Of a DNA stretch of 64,000 nucleotides, positions 45,684 through 55,507 are shown one piece after another. Below the pieces are notes generated by a model that worked only from the letters and a program-made list of their open reading frames with translations, was not told where the DNA came from and searched no databases. Position numbers and translations under genes: made by a program. Source of the stretch: DATMFV01 sp035555975 (GTDB taxonomy: Bacteria; Verrucomicrobiota; Verrucomicrobiia; Chthoniobacterales; Chthoniobacteraceae); NCBI GenBank assembly GCA_035555975.1, contig DATMFV010000010.1, forward strand, positions 31,862 through 95,861. The letters are read 5' to 3'. Positions within the stretch are counted from its first letter, which is position 1; each line of letters begins with the position of its first letter.

Positions 45684-46826
45684 ATGATTAAAATTGGTGT
45701 TATTGGAGCCGACCGCAGAGGTAGCCTTGCCCGCAGGGCGCACGACCCGGAAAACGGCGTACGCCTGGTTGGCGGCAGCACGCTTTTTCCAGAAAAGCTG
45801 AAGTGGATGCATGAAACCTATGGCCCCGGCTTTTTCCTGACCGACGACTATGTCGAACTGCTCAAGCAACCCCTTGACGCCGTCTTCGTCTGTACGCCGG
45901 ATTATCTTCATGAAAAACACGCCCTTGCCGCCATCGAGTCCGGAAGGGACGTCTTCCTTGAGAAGCCGATGGCGATCACGGTCGAAGGGTGTGACCGTAT
46001 CATCTCGGCGGCACGGAAGAAAGGGGTCCGCCTTTATGTCGGCCACAACATGCGCTTTTTCGCGGTGATGAAAAAGATGAAGGCGTTGATCGATGAAGGA
46101 CGCATCGGCCGGGTCCAGAGCATCTGGTGCCGACATTTTATCTCTTATGGAGGAGATGCCTATTTCAAGGATTGGCACTCCGAGCGGCGCTATTCACACG
46201 GCCTTCTTTTGCAGAAGGGCGCACATGATCTCGATGTCATTCACTGGCTGGCGGGGGCGTATACCACACGGGTGACCGGTATGGGCAAACTGAGTGTTTA
46301 CGATAAACTTCCCCGCCGCAGCCCGTCGGACCCACAGCTTCCTGTTGAGTTCAATCCGGATAACTGGCCGCCAAAGGCAACCAGCCTCTATAGCCCGGTC
46401 ATTGACGTGGAAGATAGCAGCACCCTGTTGCTGCAACTGGCCAACGGCGTACAGGCGGCGTATTTGCAATCTCACTACACACCGGACGACTTCCGGAACT
46501 ACACAGTCATCGGCACCGAGGGGCGCATTGAAAACTATGGAGACCACTCCACGGCTGAAAAGGAGGCTGCCATTCATCTCTGGAATCGCCGAACCGGTTA
46601 CGAGCGGGAAGGCCACGAGGTTTTCCCTGTTTCTCATCTGGAGGGAGGACACGGCGGCGCCGACCCGGCCATTGTGCGGGAGTTTGTCGCTGTATTAAAA
46701 GGTGCAACACCAACCGGAGCCACCCCGCTCGACGCCCGAATGGCCGTCGCCGCCGGTTATTATGGAACGGAGTCCATCCGCAACGGCAGTTGCTCCTACG
46801 ACATCCCACCCTGCGCTGTGGAATAG
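45684..46826 (+). CDS. Gfo/Idh/MocA family oxidoreductase
   Basis: This 380-residue NAD(P)-dependent sugar oxidoreductase has an N-terminal Rossmann fold (IKIGVIGADRRGSLARRA, variant of the usual glycine-rich loop), AVFVCTPDYLHEKHA around 75-90, the family's EKP motif in VFLEKPMAIT, and the C-terminal domain motif KGAHDLDVIHWLAG, whose Asp/His are the usual catalytic pair. No signal peptide, so it is cytoplasmic. It is the last gene of cassette D and probably handles a monosaccharide released by the secreted enzymes. Substrate is unknown. In the glycine-rich loop the normal G-x-G-x-x-G reads GVIGADRRG. Confidence 0.85.
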   Translation: MIKIGVIGADRRGSLARRAHDPENGVRLVGGSTLFPEKLKWMHETYGPGFFLTDDYVELLKQPLDAVFVCTPDYLHEKHALAAIESGRDVFLEKPMAITVEGCDRIISAARKKGVRLYVGHNMRFFAVMKKMKALIDEGRIGRVQSIWCRHFISYGGDAYFKDWHSERRYSHGLLLQKGAHDLDVIHWLAGAYTTRVTGMGKLSVYDKLPRRSPSDPQLPVEFNPDNWPPKATSLYSPVIDVEDSSTLLLQLANGVQAAYLQSHYTPDDFRNYTVIGTEGRIENYGDHSTAEKEAAIHLWNRRTGYEREGHEVFPVSHLEGGHGGADPAIVREFVAVLKGATPTGATPLDARMAVAAGYYGTESIRNGSCSYDIPPCAVE

Positions 46827-46924
46827 AGCGGAGTACGCACTTGGGGAAGCGTCCGCCCTCCTGGTTGCAACCGTCGCGGTTCCGTGTCGGGGGCGGTTAT
46901 CATTGTAAACATTGAACTCAAAAA

Positions 46925-46936
46925 CGCTCCGGAGCG
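46925..46936. promoter_or_regulatory. perfect palindrome upstream of the cassette E regulator
   Basis: CGCTCCGGAGCG is a perfect 12-base palindrome with a central CG, 66 bases before the LacI-type gene at 47002. LacI-family operators commonly have this symmetry, so autoregulation is possible. A second, 10-base palindrome GGTTGCAACC lies at 46863-46872. Confidence 0.35.
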
Positions 46937-47001
46937 GGTGGAAGCCCGGCCCGATGGCGATTGACGGCGGGCTGACCCTTTGAGATATTTGGAGGGAAGG
47001 C

Positions 47002-48120
47002 ATGAAGCGTGTCACCCTCCAGATGATCGCCGATCGTACCGGCTACTCGCGCAACACGGTCTCGTGTGCGTTACGCAACCACCCCTCGATCCCGAAGGCG
47101 ACCTGCGAACGGATTCAGGCTGCGGCGGATGCGATCGGTTATCGGCCCGACCCGCGTTTGAGCGAGCTGATGACTTACCTGAACGTCCAGCGCCGCGCGC
47201 CCGCGCAGACCGTGCTGGCATTTGTCCACGACTGGCCGGGAGGGTTCCTTCACCCGGAGCACGACAACGACCCTTCGTGCTACCTTGGCGCGAAGAAACG
47301 GGCGGAATCACTGGGCTATGTTCTGGAGGAGTTCGTTCTGAACCGCGCGAAGATGACCGACCAGCGCCTTTCGCGCATCCTTTCTGCGCGCGGTATCCGG
47401 GGGATTCTCTTTGGCCCGATGCAGCATTCCCGTACCTCGCTTCAATTGATCTGGAAATCGTTCTGCTCCGTTGCGATCGGGTTTACGGTTCAGTCGCCCC
47501 GGCTCAACCGGGCCAGCAACTATCAGTTTTATTCGCTGCAACGGATTTTGCGCAAGGTGACCGCCCTTGGCTACCGGCACCCGGCGGTCTGGCTTCCCTC
47601 CCGGTTCAACCTGCGCGTCGATGATGCCTGGTACGCCGCCCATGCCCTGGAGGAAAAGATTTCCGGCCAGAGCATCCCTTTCGTGGAGCGCGCCGCCAAT
47701 AGCGCCGTGGAAATTTCCCGTTTCATCCGCCGCCGCAATGTTGATGCCCTGATCACCTTTCTTCCGCCGGTGATGCTGGCCGAGTTGACCCGGATCGAAG
47801 AAAAGTCGATACCCCACCGCCTCGGCATCATCAACGTCCACCGGACCCCTTCCAAAATCATCAGCCATATCTCCGGGATTGACCAGCAATGGGAATCGGT
47901 CGGAGCGGCTGCCATCGACATGCTGGTCAGCGAACTTAATCTCAACCACCTTGGGCTTCCGGAGAACCCGAAGACACTTTTCATCGAAGGGCGCTGGGTC
48001 GATGGGGAGACCACCCGCAGAAAGCCGCCCGCCGCGCTTCAAGCGGCCCCCACGCTCGGCACCATGCCCCGGAAGCGGATCGCCACAGCGGAGCGTCTCC
48101 GACGCTCTGATGGAGCCTGA
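47002..48120 (+). CDS. LacI-family transcriptional regulator, cassette E
   Basis: This 372-residue protein starts VTLQMIADRTGYSRNTVSCA and continues with a LacI hinge (IPKATCERIQAAADAIGYRP). The ligand domain covers about 62-345 (TVLAFVHDWPGGF, GIRGILFGPMQ, VDALITFLPP, LGIINVHRTPS). A GGAGGG ribosome-binding site precedes ATG 47002. It is convergent with the cassette E operon on the minus strand (12 bases between stops), so the regulator sits at the end rather than the start of its presumed target. The last 30 residues are a basic, low-complexity extension (RKPPAALQAAP). Confidence 0.85.
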   Translation: MKRVTLQMIADRTGYSRNTVSCALRNHPSIPKATCERIQAAADAIGYRPDPRLSELMTYLNVQRRAPAQTVLAFVHDWPGGFLHPEHDNDPSCYLGAKKRAESLGYVLEEFVLNRAKMTDQRLSRILSARGIRGILFGPMQHSRTSLQLIWKSFCSVAIGFTVQSPRLNRASNYQFYSLQRILRKVTALGYRHPAVWLPSRFNLRVDDAWYAAHALEEKISGQSIPFVERAANSAVEISRFIRRRNVDALITFLPPVMLAELTRIEEKSIPHRLGIINVHRTPSKIISHISGIDQQWESVGAAAIDMLVSELNLNHLGLPENPKTLFIEGRWVDGETTRRKPPAALQAAPTLGTMPRKRIATAERLRRSDGA

Positions 48121-48132
48121 TTCCCGCCCGGC

Positions 48133-51100
48133 TTATCTTTCCGAAGGCGCAAACCACCGGTCGGGGCTATGAGCCAGCACCGGTGGGATCGCCGGGTCGA
48201 GGGTGAACGGCATGCTGGAGAGCGCCGGCTGGGTCAAGCGCCAGATGCGCCCTTCCATGGCCGGGGGAACTTCCACGGTAGCCACCACGACCTTCCCGGG
48301 ATGGCTGCCGCCCTTGGCCATCTCCCGGTAGACCCAGCTTTCCTTCCCTTCAGGATTCCAGATCGTAACCTGCCGGGCGGCCTGGCGTTGAGGCGGCGTA
48401 TGGTGAAAGGTCACCTCAAAACTTTTCACCCCCTTGGGCACCAGGAAACAATATTGCACGATGCCGGTTGCCGACGCCACCGGCGTTCCTTCGGCGGGAA
48501 CCAGCACCTCCGCCGTACCCGGAGGGGAGATCGGGAGTTCCACGCTGTGGGGCTTTTCGAACCGGATCGTATAGGTTCCTTCTGGAGCGGATGCAGCCAC
48601 CGTCCGGTCCGCCTTGGGCTCGGTTTCCTTGACTTCCAGCGCCACGCTGCCGTCGGGGCCGTTCACGCGGAACGGAGCGGGAAGCCGGAATGCCAAGGGT
48701 TCGCCTTCCTTTTTCTCAAGCAGAATCCGGGAACCATTGCCGACGGTCTGCGAAAAGGCCGGTGGGATCGGGTTCTCGGGCCATTTTCCGGCCTTCGCAA
48801 TCGGGGTCAGCAGGTAGGGAAACCATTGCTGGTAAAAGCTCGTAAAAAGCATATCCTGCTCTCCGGTCCCCAGCACGATATAGCCACGGTGGGGCGCGGG
48901 TTCTTCGGCGGTATAGGTCTGCCAGCGCGTGGCTTCCAGCATCCCGGCGATCCGTCGCAGCAGGTAGGGATCGTGGTGGAGCTTCCAGCCGAGGGCGGCG
49001 GACGGGAAGAGCGTCGAAAACGTCCTGGCCCAGCCGAGCGACTGCCAGTCGTTGAGGCGCTCGACCGCATGGGTAAAGAACTCTCCGTGCGCCGGATCGC
49101 CGGTATAGCGTTGGAAGTCGTTCGGACCCGTGTTCCACGGGTGTCCACCCCAGCCTTCGGTAAGAAAGCGATGGCGATTCATTTCGGCGATCGCATGTGT
49201 CCCGGCGAGAAACCACGGATCAAACGTCGCCAGATACATTTCCAGATATTGCTTCTGGAGGTTGATCGGCCAGCGGGTGCGATTGCCTGCGGCGGTGATC
49301 GGGCCGCGGCCGACGTGCCCGGGCTGCTCGACCTTGGTCTGCCCGGCCCAGGCCAGGGCGACATCGCGGGCGCGGTCGTAGCCGGTCAGGTACCAGGCAT
49401 GCCAAAGGTAATCCACCTTGTCCACATAAAGCCGTGAGGAAGGCCCCCAGTAACCGGCCCACGGGATGAGGTTGCGGTTGTGCCAGCCGATTTCCCGGAA
49501 CGGCTGGTGCGCGCTCCACATCAGCCGGGGCGGCAGCGAGGCAAAATGGGCGCGCATTTCGTCGTCCACATAGTGGCAGAAGGCGACATCGGTCATCATC
49601 CGCGTGGCCGCTTCCGCGAACTTGTAGAAACGGAGATCGCCGCTACGGGCAAACGGAATCCACGAATAAGGCCAGCCCCAGTGCGCCTTGCGGAAGGTCC
49701 GGTAAAGACTGGCGGTTTTCTCATCAAGATCCGCCGAACGGAGCAGATCGCCATAGATCCACTTTCCATAGACCCCCATCTGTTCCACCTGCCGGATCGG
49801 CTTGAGAGCGTTGAGTTCGTAGATTTTCTCCTCTTCGGGAAAATGTTCCGGGTCGCGGGGATGCATTTCGTAGAAAGCACCGCTCGCCATCATCCACCGG
49901 GGATCAACGACCGCCCGGAGCGCTTCGCTATTGAGCGCCTCCATCAGCCGGATGGAGGCTTCGCCCGGCTGGCTCTCATCCTGAAAGGCGAGCCACATCT
50001 CCGCCGTCTTGGCAATGCCCTGCGCGTTTACCGAATCGGGACGGCCATAGGCAAAATGCGGTTCCACGCCGCTTTCACTGGCATAGATCGCCCCTTCGGT
50101 AAACTCGGTCGGCAGCCGGAAGGAGAGGTTTTCCCCTTCATGGGCAAACCAGAGATGCCAGGTATCGCCCAGGGTAGCCTCGCCGAAGGTGTGGCGGCGC
50201 GGCGCGCCGTACTTGGGCCATTGATGAAAGGTCATGGCGTCCTTCTCCAGCATCAGCGAGGAAGGAAAGTTCTGCCAGAAATCTTTCACGCCAAAGAGAA
50301 GGCTGCCTTCCCTGCCGCCGGCTGCCATGACGCCGGGCGCCCGCCGACCTTTCCCGGCTTCGCTCAAGGGGCGGCTCGGCTCCACCGCCTGCCCTTCGGT
50401 GATCCGGCGATCCTTGCCCGCCGGGGCCTTATAGGCAAAGTGGGCGAAATTTTCGTGGTCCTCCTGCCGAAGATAGTAGTCATCGAGCCACCTGGCGTCA
50501 CTGCCAAAGCCGGAGAGAAAGCCGACCGGCTTCAGATCGTCGCCAAAGGGAAAGCGCCACCCCATGGAGTGGATCGCATCGCGATCCCCGTTGCCGGTAT
50601 AGATCCAGGTATGGAAGATCCGGACGATCGGGCTGTCGCGATAGATCACATAGCGAACGACATAGCGGCAGAACGGATCGCCCGTGCCGTTTTCGCGGTA
50701 GTCCCCGGAAGTCCGCAGGACGATCTTCTGCGAACCGGCCTGCTCGACTTCCACCTTGGCCGAGCGATCCATCTGATACTTCCCGTGGTCAGACAAAACA
50801 TAGTGATGGCCCCAGCCTCGAAACTGCATTCCATCCACCCGCTCCACGTAAGCACCCTGCAACGCTTCGGCCCCGACCAGGGGGCCCGAAGTTCCGAGGT
50901 GGATTCCCGCTTCATCAAAGCGAAGCCGACCTGCGTCGAGCCGGGGAAAACCGCCCGAAGCGACCGGGGCGACCTTCAGTGGCTCAACCTCCTTTCGACG
51001 AACCGCCGGGCCGTACTCCAGAAAAAGCTCGCGCGGCCCTCCGTCGAGATCGACCACAAAATCGCACAACACCCAGCGGAGCGAGCCGAAGCGAGCCCAC

Positions 51101-51816
51101 CGGGCCGTTTCCTTGACCTGCAACGCGATGTCCCTGCCGGTCGCATCGACCAGGCGGAGGTGCTCCGTAGCCGCGAGCGCCCCGAGAGGAAACGGCACGC
51201 CGACCGAGACCGGCACCCCGCGCGCTTTGACCTTGAGCGCGTTTTCAATACGCAGCGGCACGCGCCCTTCGCGTTGAACGCCGGTCGCCCGTGCCACCGT
51301 AAAGCTCTTCGTCTCGGTCGCGCCTCCGCCTTCTCCCTGGTTCCACCGGACATGCAGGCTGCCCGTCGCATTCTCCAGCTCGGGCGGAAAGGCAAAGGAG
51401 AAAAAGAGCTGGTCCCCGCCGATCGGCGAGATCGTTTCGCGGCCGATCTCCTTTCCCGCCCCGTCGCTCAACCAGATCTCCAGCGAGCCGGAGGGGGCCG
51501 CCTCCTGCGCCGCCTTCAGGCGGACGATCGCCTCGATATAGCCATCCTCCAAAGGATAGACCGAACGCGAAAGGAGGACTTCCAGCGGCTTGTCCAGCGG
51601 TTTGCGGCGGATCGAAGTCACCGCCGTCACCGCGTTTTCAAGATTCATCTGGGTAGCCTCGTCAAAGGTCTCGTAATGGTTCTCCTTGTCAAACCAAGGC
51701 AGGTTTTCCCGGACGATCTCCACGCCGCGCAGCGGCGAAGCGTGGTCGGCGGGGATGGCGGTATTCAGGTTCATCAATAACATGAGGAAAGCCGGCAGGC
51801 AGAAGCGGGGTGTCAT
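48133..51816 (-). CDS. secreted exo-rhamnogalacturonan-lyase-like protein (PcRGLX/YetA type)
   Basis: This 1,227-residue protein has a signal peptide of about 23 residues. After an N-terminal region (about 25-185) comes a RIFT-barrel-like domain starting VKARGVPVSVGVPFPLGAL (about 197-215), with WARFGSLRWVLCDFVVDL. This pattern matches the PcRGLX/YetA group, related to PL26 exo-rhamnogalacturonan lyases. A central beta-rich catalytic-type region (RFFGWGHHYV-like, HTWIYTGNGDRDAIH, FGSDARWLDDYYLRQ), a helical toroid region (about 690-960) and a C-terminal beta region follow. Likely substrate is a pectin-type polysaccharide. It is the last gene of the cassette E operon. Confidence 0.7.
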   Translation of the reverse strand: MTPRFCLPAFLMLLMNLNTAIPADHASPLRGVEIVRENLPWFDKENHYETFDEATQMNLENAVTAVTSIRRKPLDKPLEVLLSRSVYPLEDGYIEAIVRLKAAQEAAPSGSLEIWLSDGAGKEIGRETISPIGGDQLFFSFAFPPELENATGSLHVRWNQGEGGGATETKSFTVARATGVQREGRVPLRIENALKVKARGVPVSVGVPFPLGALAATEHLRLVDATGRDIALQVKETARWARFGSLRWVLCDFVVDLDGGPRELFLEYGPAVRRKEVEPLKVAPVASGGFPRLDAGRLRFDEAGIHLGTSGPLVGAEALQGAYVERVDGMQFRGWGHHYVLSDHGKYQMDRSAKVEVEQAGSQKIVLRTSGDYRENGTGDPFCRYVVRYVIYRDSPIVRIFHTWIYTGNGDRDAIHSMGWRFPFGDDLKPVGFLSGFGSDARWLDDYYLRQEDHENFAHFAYKAPAGKDRRITEGQAVEPSRPLSEAGKGRRAPGVMAAGGREGSLLFGVKDFWQNFPSSLMLEKDAMTFHQWPKYGAPRRHTFGEATLGDTWHLWFAHEGENLSFRLPTEFTEGAIYASESGVEPHFAYGRPDSVNAQGIAKTAEMWLAFQDESQPGEASIRLMEALNSEALRAVVDPRWMMASGAFYEMHPRDPEHFPEEEKIYELNALKPIRQVEQMGVYGKWIYGDLLRSADLDEKTASLYRTFRKAHWGWPYSWIPFARSGDLRFYKFAEAATRMMTDVAFCHYVDDEMRAHFASLPPRLMWSAHQPFREIGWHNRNLIPWAGYWGPSSRLYVDKVDYLWHAWYLTGYDRARDVALAWAGQTKVEQPGHVGRGPITAAGNRTRWPINLQKQYLEMYLATFDPWFLAGTHAIAEMNRHRFLTEGWGGHPWNTGPNDFQRYTGDPAHGEFFTHAVERLNDWQSLGWARTFSTLFPSAALGWKLHHDPYLLRRIAGMLEATRWQTYTAEEPAPHRGYIVLGTGEQDMLFTSFYQQWFPYLLTPIAKAGKWPENPIPPAFSQTVGNGSRILLEKKEGEPLAFRLPAPFRVNGPDGSVALEVKETEPKADRTVAASAPEGTYTIRFEKPHSVELPISPPGTAEVLVPAEGTPVASATGIVQYCFLVPKGVKSFEVTFHHTPPQRQAARQVTIWNPEGKESWVYREMAKGGSHPGKVVVATVEVPPAMEGRIWRLTQPALSSMPFTLDPAIPPVLAHSPDRWFAPSER

Positions 51817-51827
51817 CGGTTTTTTTT

Positions 51828-53315
51828 CTAGGCAGGAAAGATTTTGCGACGGTTGAGAAGCAGCATCCCGACGGCTCCGGTCAGCAGGACAACGGTCTGC
51901 GGTTCAGGAATGGCGGCGACGCCCAGCGTGCCGTTTTCATAGAGGTTGGAGGCATCCCATTGCAATGCGGTGCCATTGAAGCTCTCCTGAAGGTCGAGCT
52001 GATCAAACGGGCCGGAAAGGCTTCCCGCGTCGAAGATCGTCAGGAGAACGCTTTCAGAGCCGTCAAAGGTGAACCCTTCTTCCAGACGGACCTTCAAGGT
52101 TCCGCCGAGGGTCAGCGTTCCGGCCACGGAGAAGGCGTCGTACTCCGTGCCTCTTTCGGTCCCGCTGACGCGGATGATCGTTTTACTGGTGGCGCCGAGG
52201 GAAAGATTTCCGCGGAACTTCAGAATGCCATGACCCTCTTCTCCATCCCCCGGCGCAAGCGTCCCTTGCACGGTGGTGGTCCCATCGATGAACCCGATCC
52301 CTCCCAGCGTTCCATCCTCGTGGACCGTCACCGCCGCCGTCCCGGTCGAGCTTCCCGCCCCCTCATGGTTGGCGAGCAGGGTGCCGCCGTAAATCTGCGT
52401 GCCCCCTTTGTAAGTGTTGTTGCCCGCCAGCACCGTCGTGCCGGAGTAGAGATTCACCGTCATCCTGGTATTGCCGATGAGGTCAATCGCTTCATCGTCG
52501 CTATTGGTGAACTCATGGCGTTGGCTGGTATGGTTGAAGTTGATGGTCGCCGTTCCGCCTGAACCGCTGACCGAGCCTCCGCGGACATTGGCCGCATTGA
52601 TCAGCCCGGCAGCCTCCGCTGTTGTGGCCACGCCATTCACCACGGCCCCGCCGATGTTGAGTGTGCCGAAGGAAGTCGATGAGGATTGTTCTCCCATCAC
52701 CATGGCTCCCGCCGAACCGACATCCACCAGACCTCCCGCGCCGATGGTCAGAGTGCCCGAGCCCCTGAACCCAATGTCCAGCCTTCCCGTTGATAGCTCC
52801 CAGATGCCCCGCACCGTTGCACCGGCATGGGTGCCTGCGATATTGGCCAGTCGTTGACTGGTCGAGGTCGAGGTGGACTTTAGTGTCGCACCGGAGTCAA
52901 TCGTCAACCACCCATCGCCGCTGCTGCCGAGAAGAAGCTCGCCGCTCATCTCCAGTTCCGCGCCCGCCTTGAGATGAAGCGCGCCCTCTGAATCGGCATT
53001 TTCTCCAAGATGGACATTGCGTGCCACCAGTTTGACGCCGGCTATTTCCAGCCGGTTGTTGGTGCTGTTAAGACCGATGTACAAGTGAGCCGTCACCCCG
53101 TCGCTTCCCGACAAAATGGCAAGACCCCCATTGTCAATATAGGCGCTGGCCGCCGAAGTGGGAACTTTAGGCGACCAGTTTGCAGGCGTATGCCACAAGC
53201 CGCCCCCGGGATCGGTATTCTGCCAGGTTTCTCCATGGACATGAAATGAGAACGCAAGGAGACAGGATGCCGCCAAGGCACGCCCAATGGTGGTTTTGAT
53301 CGCATTCATTTTCAT
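51828..53315 (-). CDS. PEP-CTERM protein with autotransporter-type beta-strand repeats, cassette E
   Basis: This 495-residue exported protein has a signal peptide (about 28 residues, ALAASCLLAFSFHVHG). A Gly/Thr/Ser-rich beta-helical body carries several repeats: LLLGSSGDGWLTIDSGATLK, FRGSGTLTIGAGGLVDVGSA, and YKGGTQIYGGTLLANHEGAG followed by a GTLGGIGFIDGTTTVQGTL unit, which is the autotransporter-associated repeat. The tail is IPEPQTVVLLTGAVGMLLLN then RRKIF, a PEP-CTERM signal. Same architecture as the cassette A product at 8139, though not closely similar in sequence. The gene lies between the DUF4838-like gene (38 bases) and the rhamnogalacturonan-lyase-like gene (11 bases). Confidence 0.82.
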   Translation of the reverse strand: MKMNAIKTTIGRALAASCLLAFSFHVHGETWQNTDPGGGLWHTPANWSPKVPTSAASAYIDNGGLAILSGSDGVTAHLYIGLNSTNNRLEIAGVKLVARNVHLGENADSEGALHLKAGAELEMSGELLLGSSGDGWLTIDSGATLKSTSTSTSQRLANIAGTHAGATVRGIWELSTGRLDIGFRGSGTLTIGAGGLVDVGSAGAMVMGEQSSSTSFGTLNIGGAVVNGVATTAEAAGLINAANVRGGSVSGSGGTATINFNHTSQRHEFTNSDDEAIDLIGNTRMTVNLYSGTTVLAGNNTYKGGTQIYGGTLLANHEGAGSSTGTAAVTVHEDGTLGGIGFIDGTTTVQGTLAPGDGEEGHGILKFRGNLSLGATSKTIIRVSGTERGTEYDAFSVAGTLTLGGTLKVRLEEGFTFDGSESVLLTIFDAGSLSGPFDQLDLQESFNGTALQWDASNLYENGTLGVAAIPEPQTVVLLTGAVGMLLLNRRKIFPA

Positions 53316-53353
53316 CAGCTTGAGGGGAACATAGGTTGAGGTTGGGGGAGGAG

Positions 53354-55507
53354 CTAGGGCAGCCGCGGGATGCGGGCAATGGAGGCGCGCCAGAGGAGAT
53401 GGGCCGAATTGAGTGCCTGCGGTTGCTCTTCAAAGAGACGGGTGAAATATTCCAGAAACGCCTCCTTCACCTCCTTCTGGCGGGGATGCTCCAGCGCCGT
53501 CCGGTAGTGATCCACATAGTCGAGGCCCGCAGCCAGAAAGGCGATCCGCTCCTTGATCGTTGCATCGCCGCCCGCCGCTGCCGTGGCCTGTGTCAACAGC
53601 GAGCGGAGTTGATCGGTTTTTTCAGGAGTGAAGATGGCAAAGTAGCGTTTCTCGGAAGGTTTCCACTTCCGCCCCGGTTTGGAGGTTGCTTCATCCTGCT
53701 CCTCTTCCCGGATGGCTCCTTCGACCGTCGGATCCTCAAACCGCGCCACCTGCGTGGTCGCTTCCTCCAGCGCCTTGAAATAGGCGGCGACCCGGGGAGC
53801 GGCGGCGCCGAATCCCGTGGCGCAATAGTCGGCGACCATGGCGTCGGGGTCGAGTGTCGGGTCCCATAGCAGGTTGGCAAGCACGTAATAGTTCAACCCC
53901 TGAGTCGCCCAGTTCCCGATGAGGGAATCAAAGTCGGCAGCCACCATGCCGGTGCGGTAGCAATGGCGGATATCTTCGGCGAGCGCCTTCGTATAGGCTG
54001 CGGGCAGCCCCTCCCCGGCATGAAGCGCATTGGGCCGCAGGTAGAGCCGGGAGCATTTGTCGGTCCATCGGTCCCACCGTTGCAGATCCCTCCTGCGGCT
54101 GGCTTCATCCAGGTAGCTCAGGCCGACAAAACCGATCACGATGGAGGGATGCGCGACGGTCGAGAGCGGCGCATCCCGGTAGGCGTCATACGCGTACGCT
54201 CCCAGCACGATTTCGGGGCAGCGGGCCACCGCTTCCTCAGCCACCCGGTTGTAATAGGTGACGAGGCGGTCGGAAAGCGAAGGATAAAAGGCGTCGAAAG
54301 ATTTGGGTTTCCGATGGAAACTGAGCTTTACCGGGTTCCCATTGGGCGGATCGAGCTTCCGGCAGGCAGGGCACATGCAATAGCTATTGCGGCTTCCATC
54401 ATTGGGGGAGATGGAGACCGATGCGAGGCCGGGCTGCCGGGTCCACGCTTCAATCGCCCGCCGGGCCGCCTGCCGGGCGACTTCCCGGTTGGATTCGCAT
54501 AACCGGGCGCGCTCGGGAGCCGGCTGATCGCGCGTCCCATCCGGCTGCAAGGCGAACCATGCGGGATGCTGCCCGTGGTACTTTTCGTACCAGTCTCCAT
54601 AGGCATGACCGGCGCGAAAAACCTGGCTCGCTCCGGTTTTCTGATTGGAGAGCCACGCGCCCTGAAGGCGGGTCATTTCCTGGTAGTCGGCGTCGCTGGC
54701 GTGAAGCATTGCCAGGCCGGTTTTCGCGCGGGCGTTCAATGGCATGTTCCGGATGATGCGCTGGGTCAACGCCGGTTCATCCTGTTCGTTCAAGGCCCTC
54801 AGGGTGATCGACGGCGCTTTCGGGATCACCGTTCCGATTTCCCCCGGCCAGAGCCAGCGTACGCCAAGGTAGCGTTCAAGCAGGCTGGCGACGCCGAAGT
54901 AGGTTCCCCTTAAAGCGCCTCGCGCGCCGGAGTCGCGGCCTACAACATAAAGCCCGCTTTTCCGGCTGACCAGCCGATACCCTTCCGGGGCCAGGTTGTC
55001 CGTGGTGATTCCTTCCTTCTGTGCCTGTTCGGTCCGTCCGATCCAGACGAGATGGTCCCAGCGTTTCCCGTCCGGGTCGAGGGCGAAGAGGGTGCCGTCT
55101 TCTTCCCTCTGGAGTTGAAGCCGCGCTTCGGAGCAGACCTGGAAGGCGGCTCCTGTCATCGCTTCCAGCGTGGTTTTCAGAAGTTGTGCCGCCGAATGCT
55201 CGGCGCTGCCCGGCTTGGCCGGGAGAACGAGAAGGGCGCGCGCCTTTCCTTTTTGAGCCAGGATCAGCGGTCCCCCCTCCGCCGGAAAAAGACGGCGGCG
55301 ACTTTCGAGCGCGCGCTCCTTACGAGGCTGGCTTTCCTCCCGGATTTCAACAGCTTCGCCCAGCGGCTTGAGATCCCATTCCTGCGCCATCGACGCGAAG
55401 GGAAGGCCGAGGCAAAGAAGCGTCGGCAGCCACAGGGGAAAAGGGGGAAGGAAGCTCAAGGACATGCGTGTCGGGGGATGAAGGGCCGCAGATGGGGAGG
55501 GGTTCAT
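53354..55507 (-). CDS. secreted DUF4838-like protein
   Basis: This 717-residue protein has a signal sequence (LPLWLPTLLCLGLPFASMAQ-like, about residues 15-41). An N-terminal alpha/beta domain of the GH67N type (about 75-230) ends in GVASLLERYLGVRWLWPGEI. A DUF4838-type catalytic-like domain follows, with GHAYGDWYEKYHGQHPAWFA, SVSISPNDGS and the cysteine-rich CMCPACRK. DUF4838 proteins are secreted, often near polysaccharide-degradation genes, and of unknown activity, with a fold related to alpha-glucuronidases. The start ATG 55507 overlaps the upstream prepilin's TGA (ATGA), which supports it over the internal ATG at 55465. Confidence 0.78.
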   Translation of the reverse strand: MNPSPSAALHPPTRMSLSFLPPFPLWLPTLLCLGLPFASMAQEWDLKPLGEAVEIREESQPRKERALESRRRLFPAEGGPLILAQKGKARALLVLPAKPGSAEHSAAQLLKTTLEAMTGAAFQVCSEARLQLQREEDGTLFALDPDGKRWDHLVWIGRTEQAQKEGITTDNLAPEGYRLVSRKSGLYVVGRDSGARGALRGTYFGVASLLERYLGVRWLWPGEIGTVIPKAPSITLRALNEQDEPALTQRIIRNMPLNARAKTGLAMLHASDADYQEMTRLQGAWLSNQKTGASQVFRAGHAYGDWYEKYHGQHPAWFALQPDGTRDQPAPERARLCESNREVARQAARRAIEAWTRQPGLASVSISPNDGSRNSYCMCPACRKLDPPNGNPVKLSFHRKPKSFDAFYPSLSDRLVTYYNRVAEEAVARCPEIVLGAYAYDAYRDAPLSTVAHPSIVIGFVGLSYLDEASRRRDLQRWDRWTDKCSRLYLRPNALHAGEGLPAAYTKALAEDIRHCYRTGMVAADFDSLIGNWATQGLNYYVLANLLWDPTLDPDAMVADYCATGFGAAAPRVAAYFKALEEATTQVARFEDPTVEGAIREEEQDEATSKPGRKWKPSEKRYFAIFTPEKTDQLRSLLTQATAAAGGDATIKERIAFLAAGLDYVDHYRTALEHPRQKEVKEAFLEYFTRLFEEQPQALNSAHLLWRASIARIPRLP

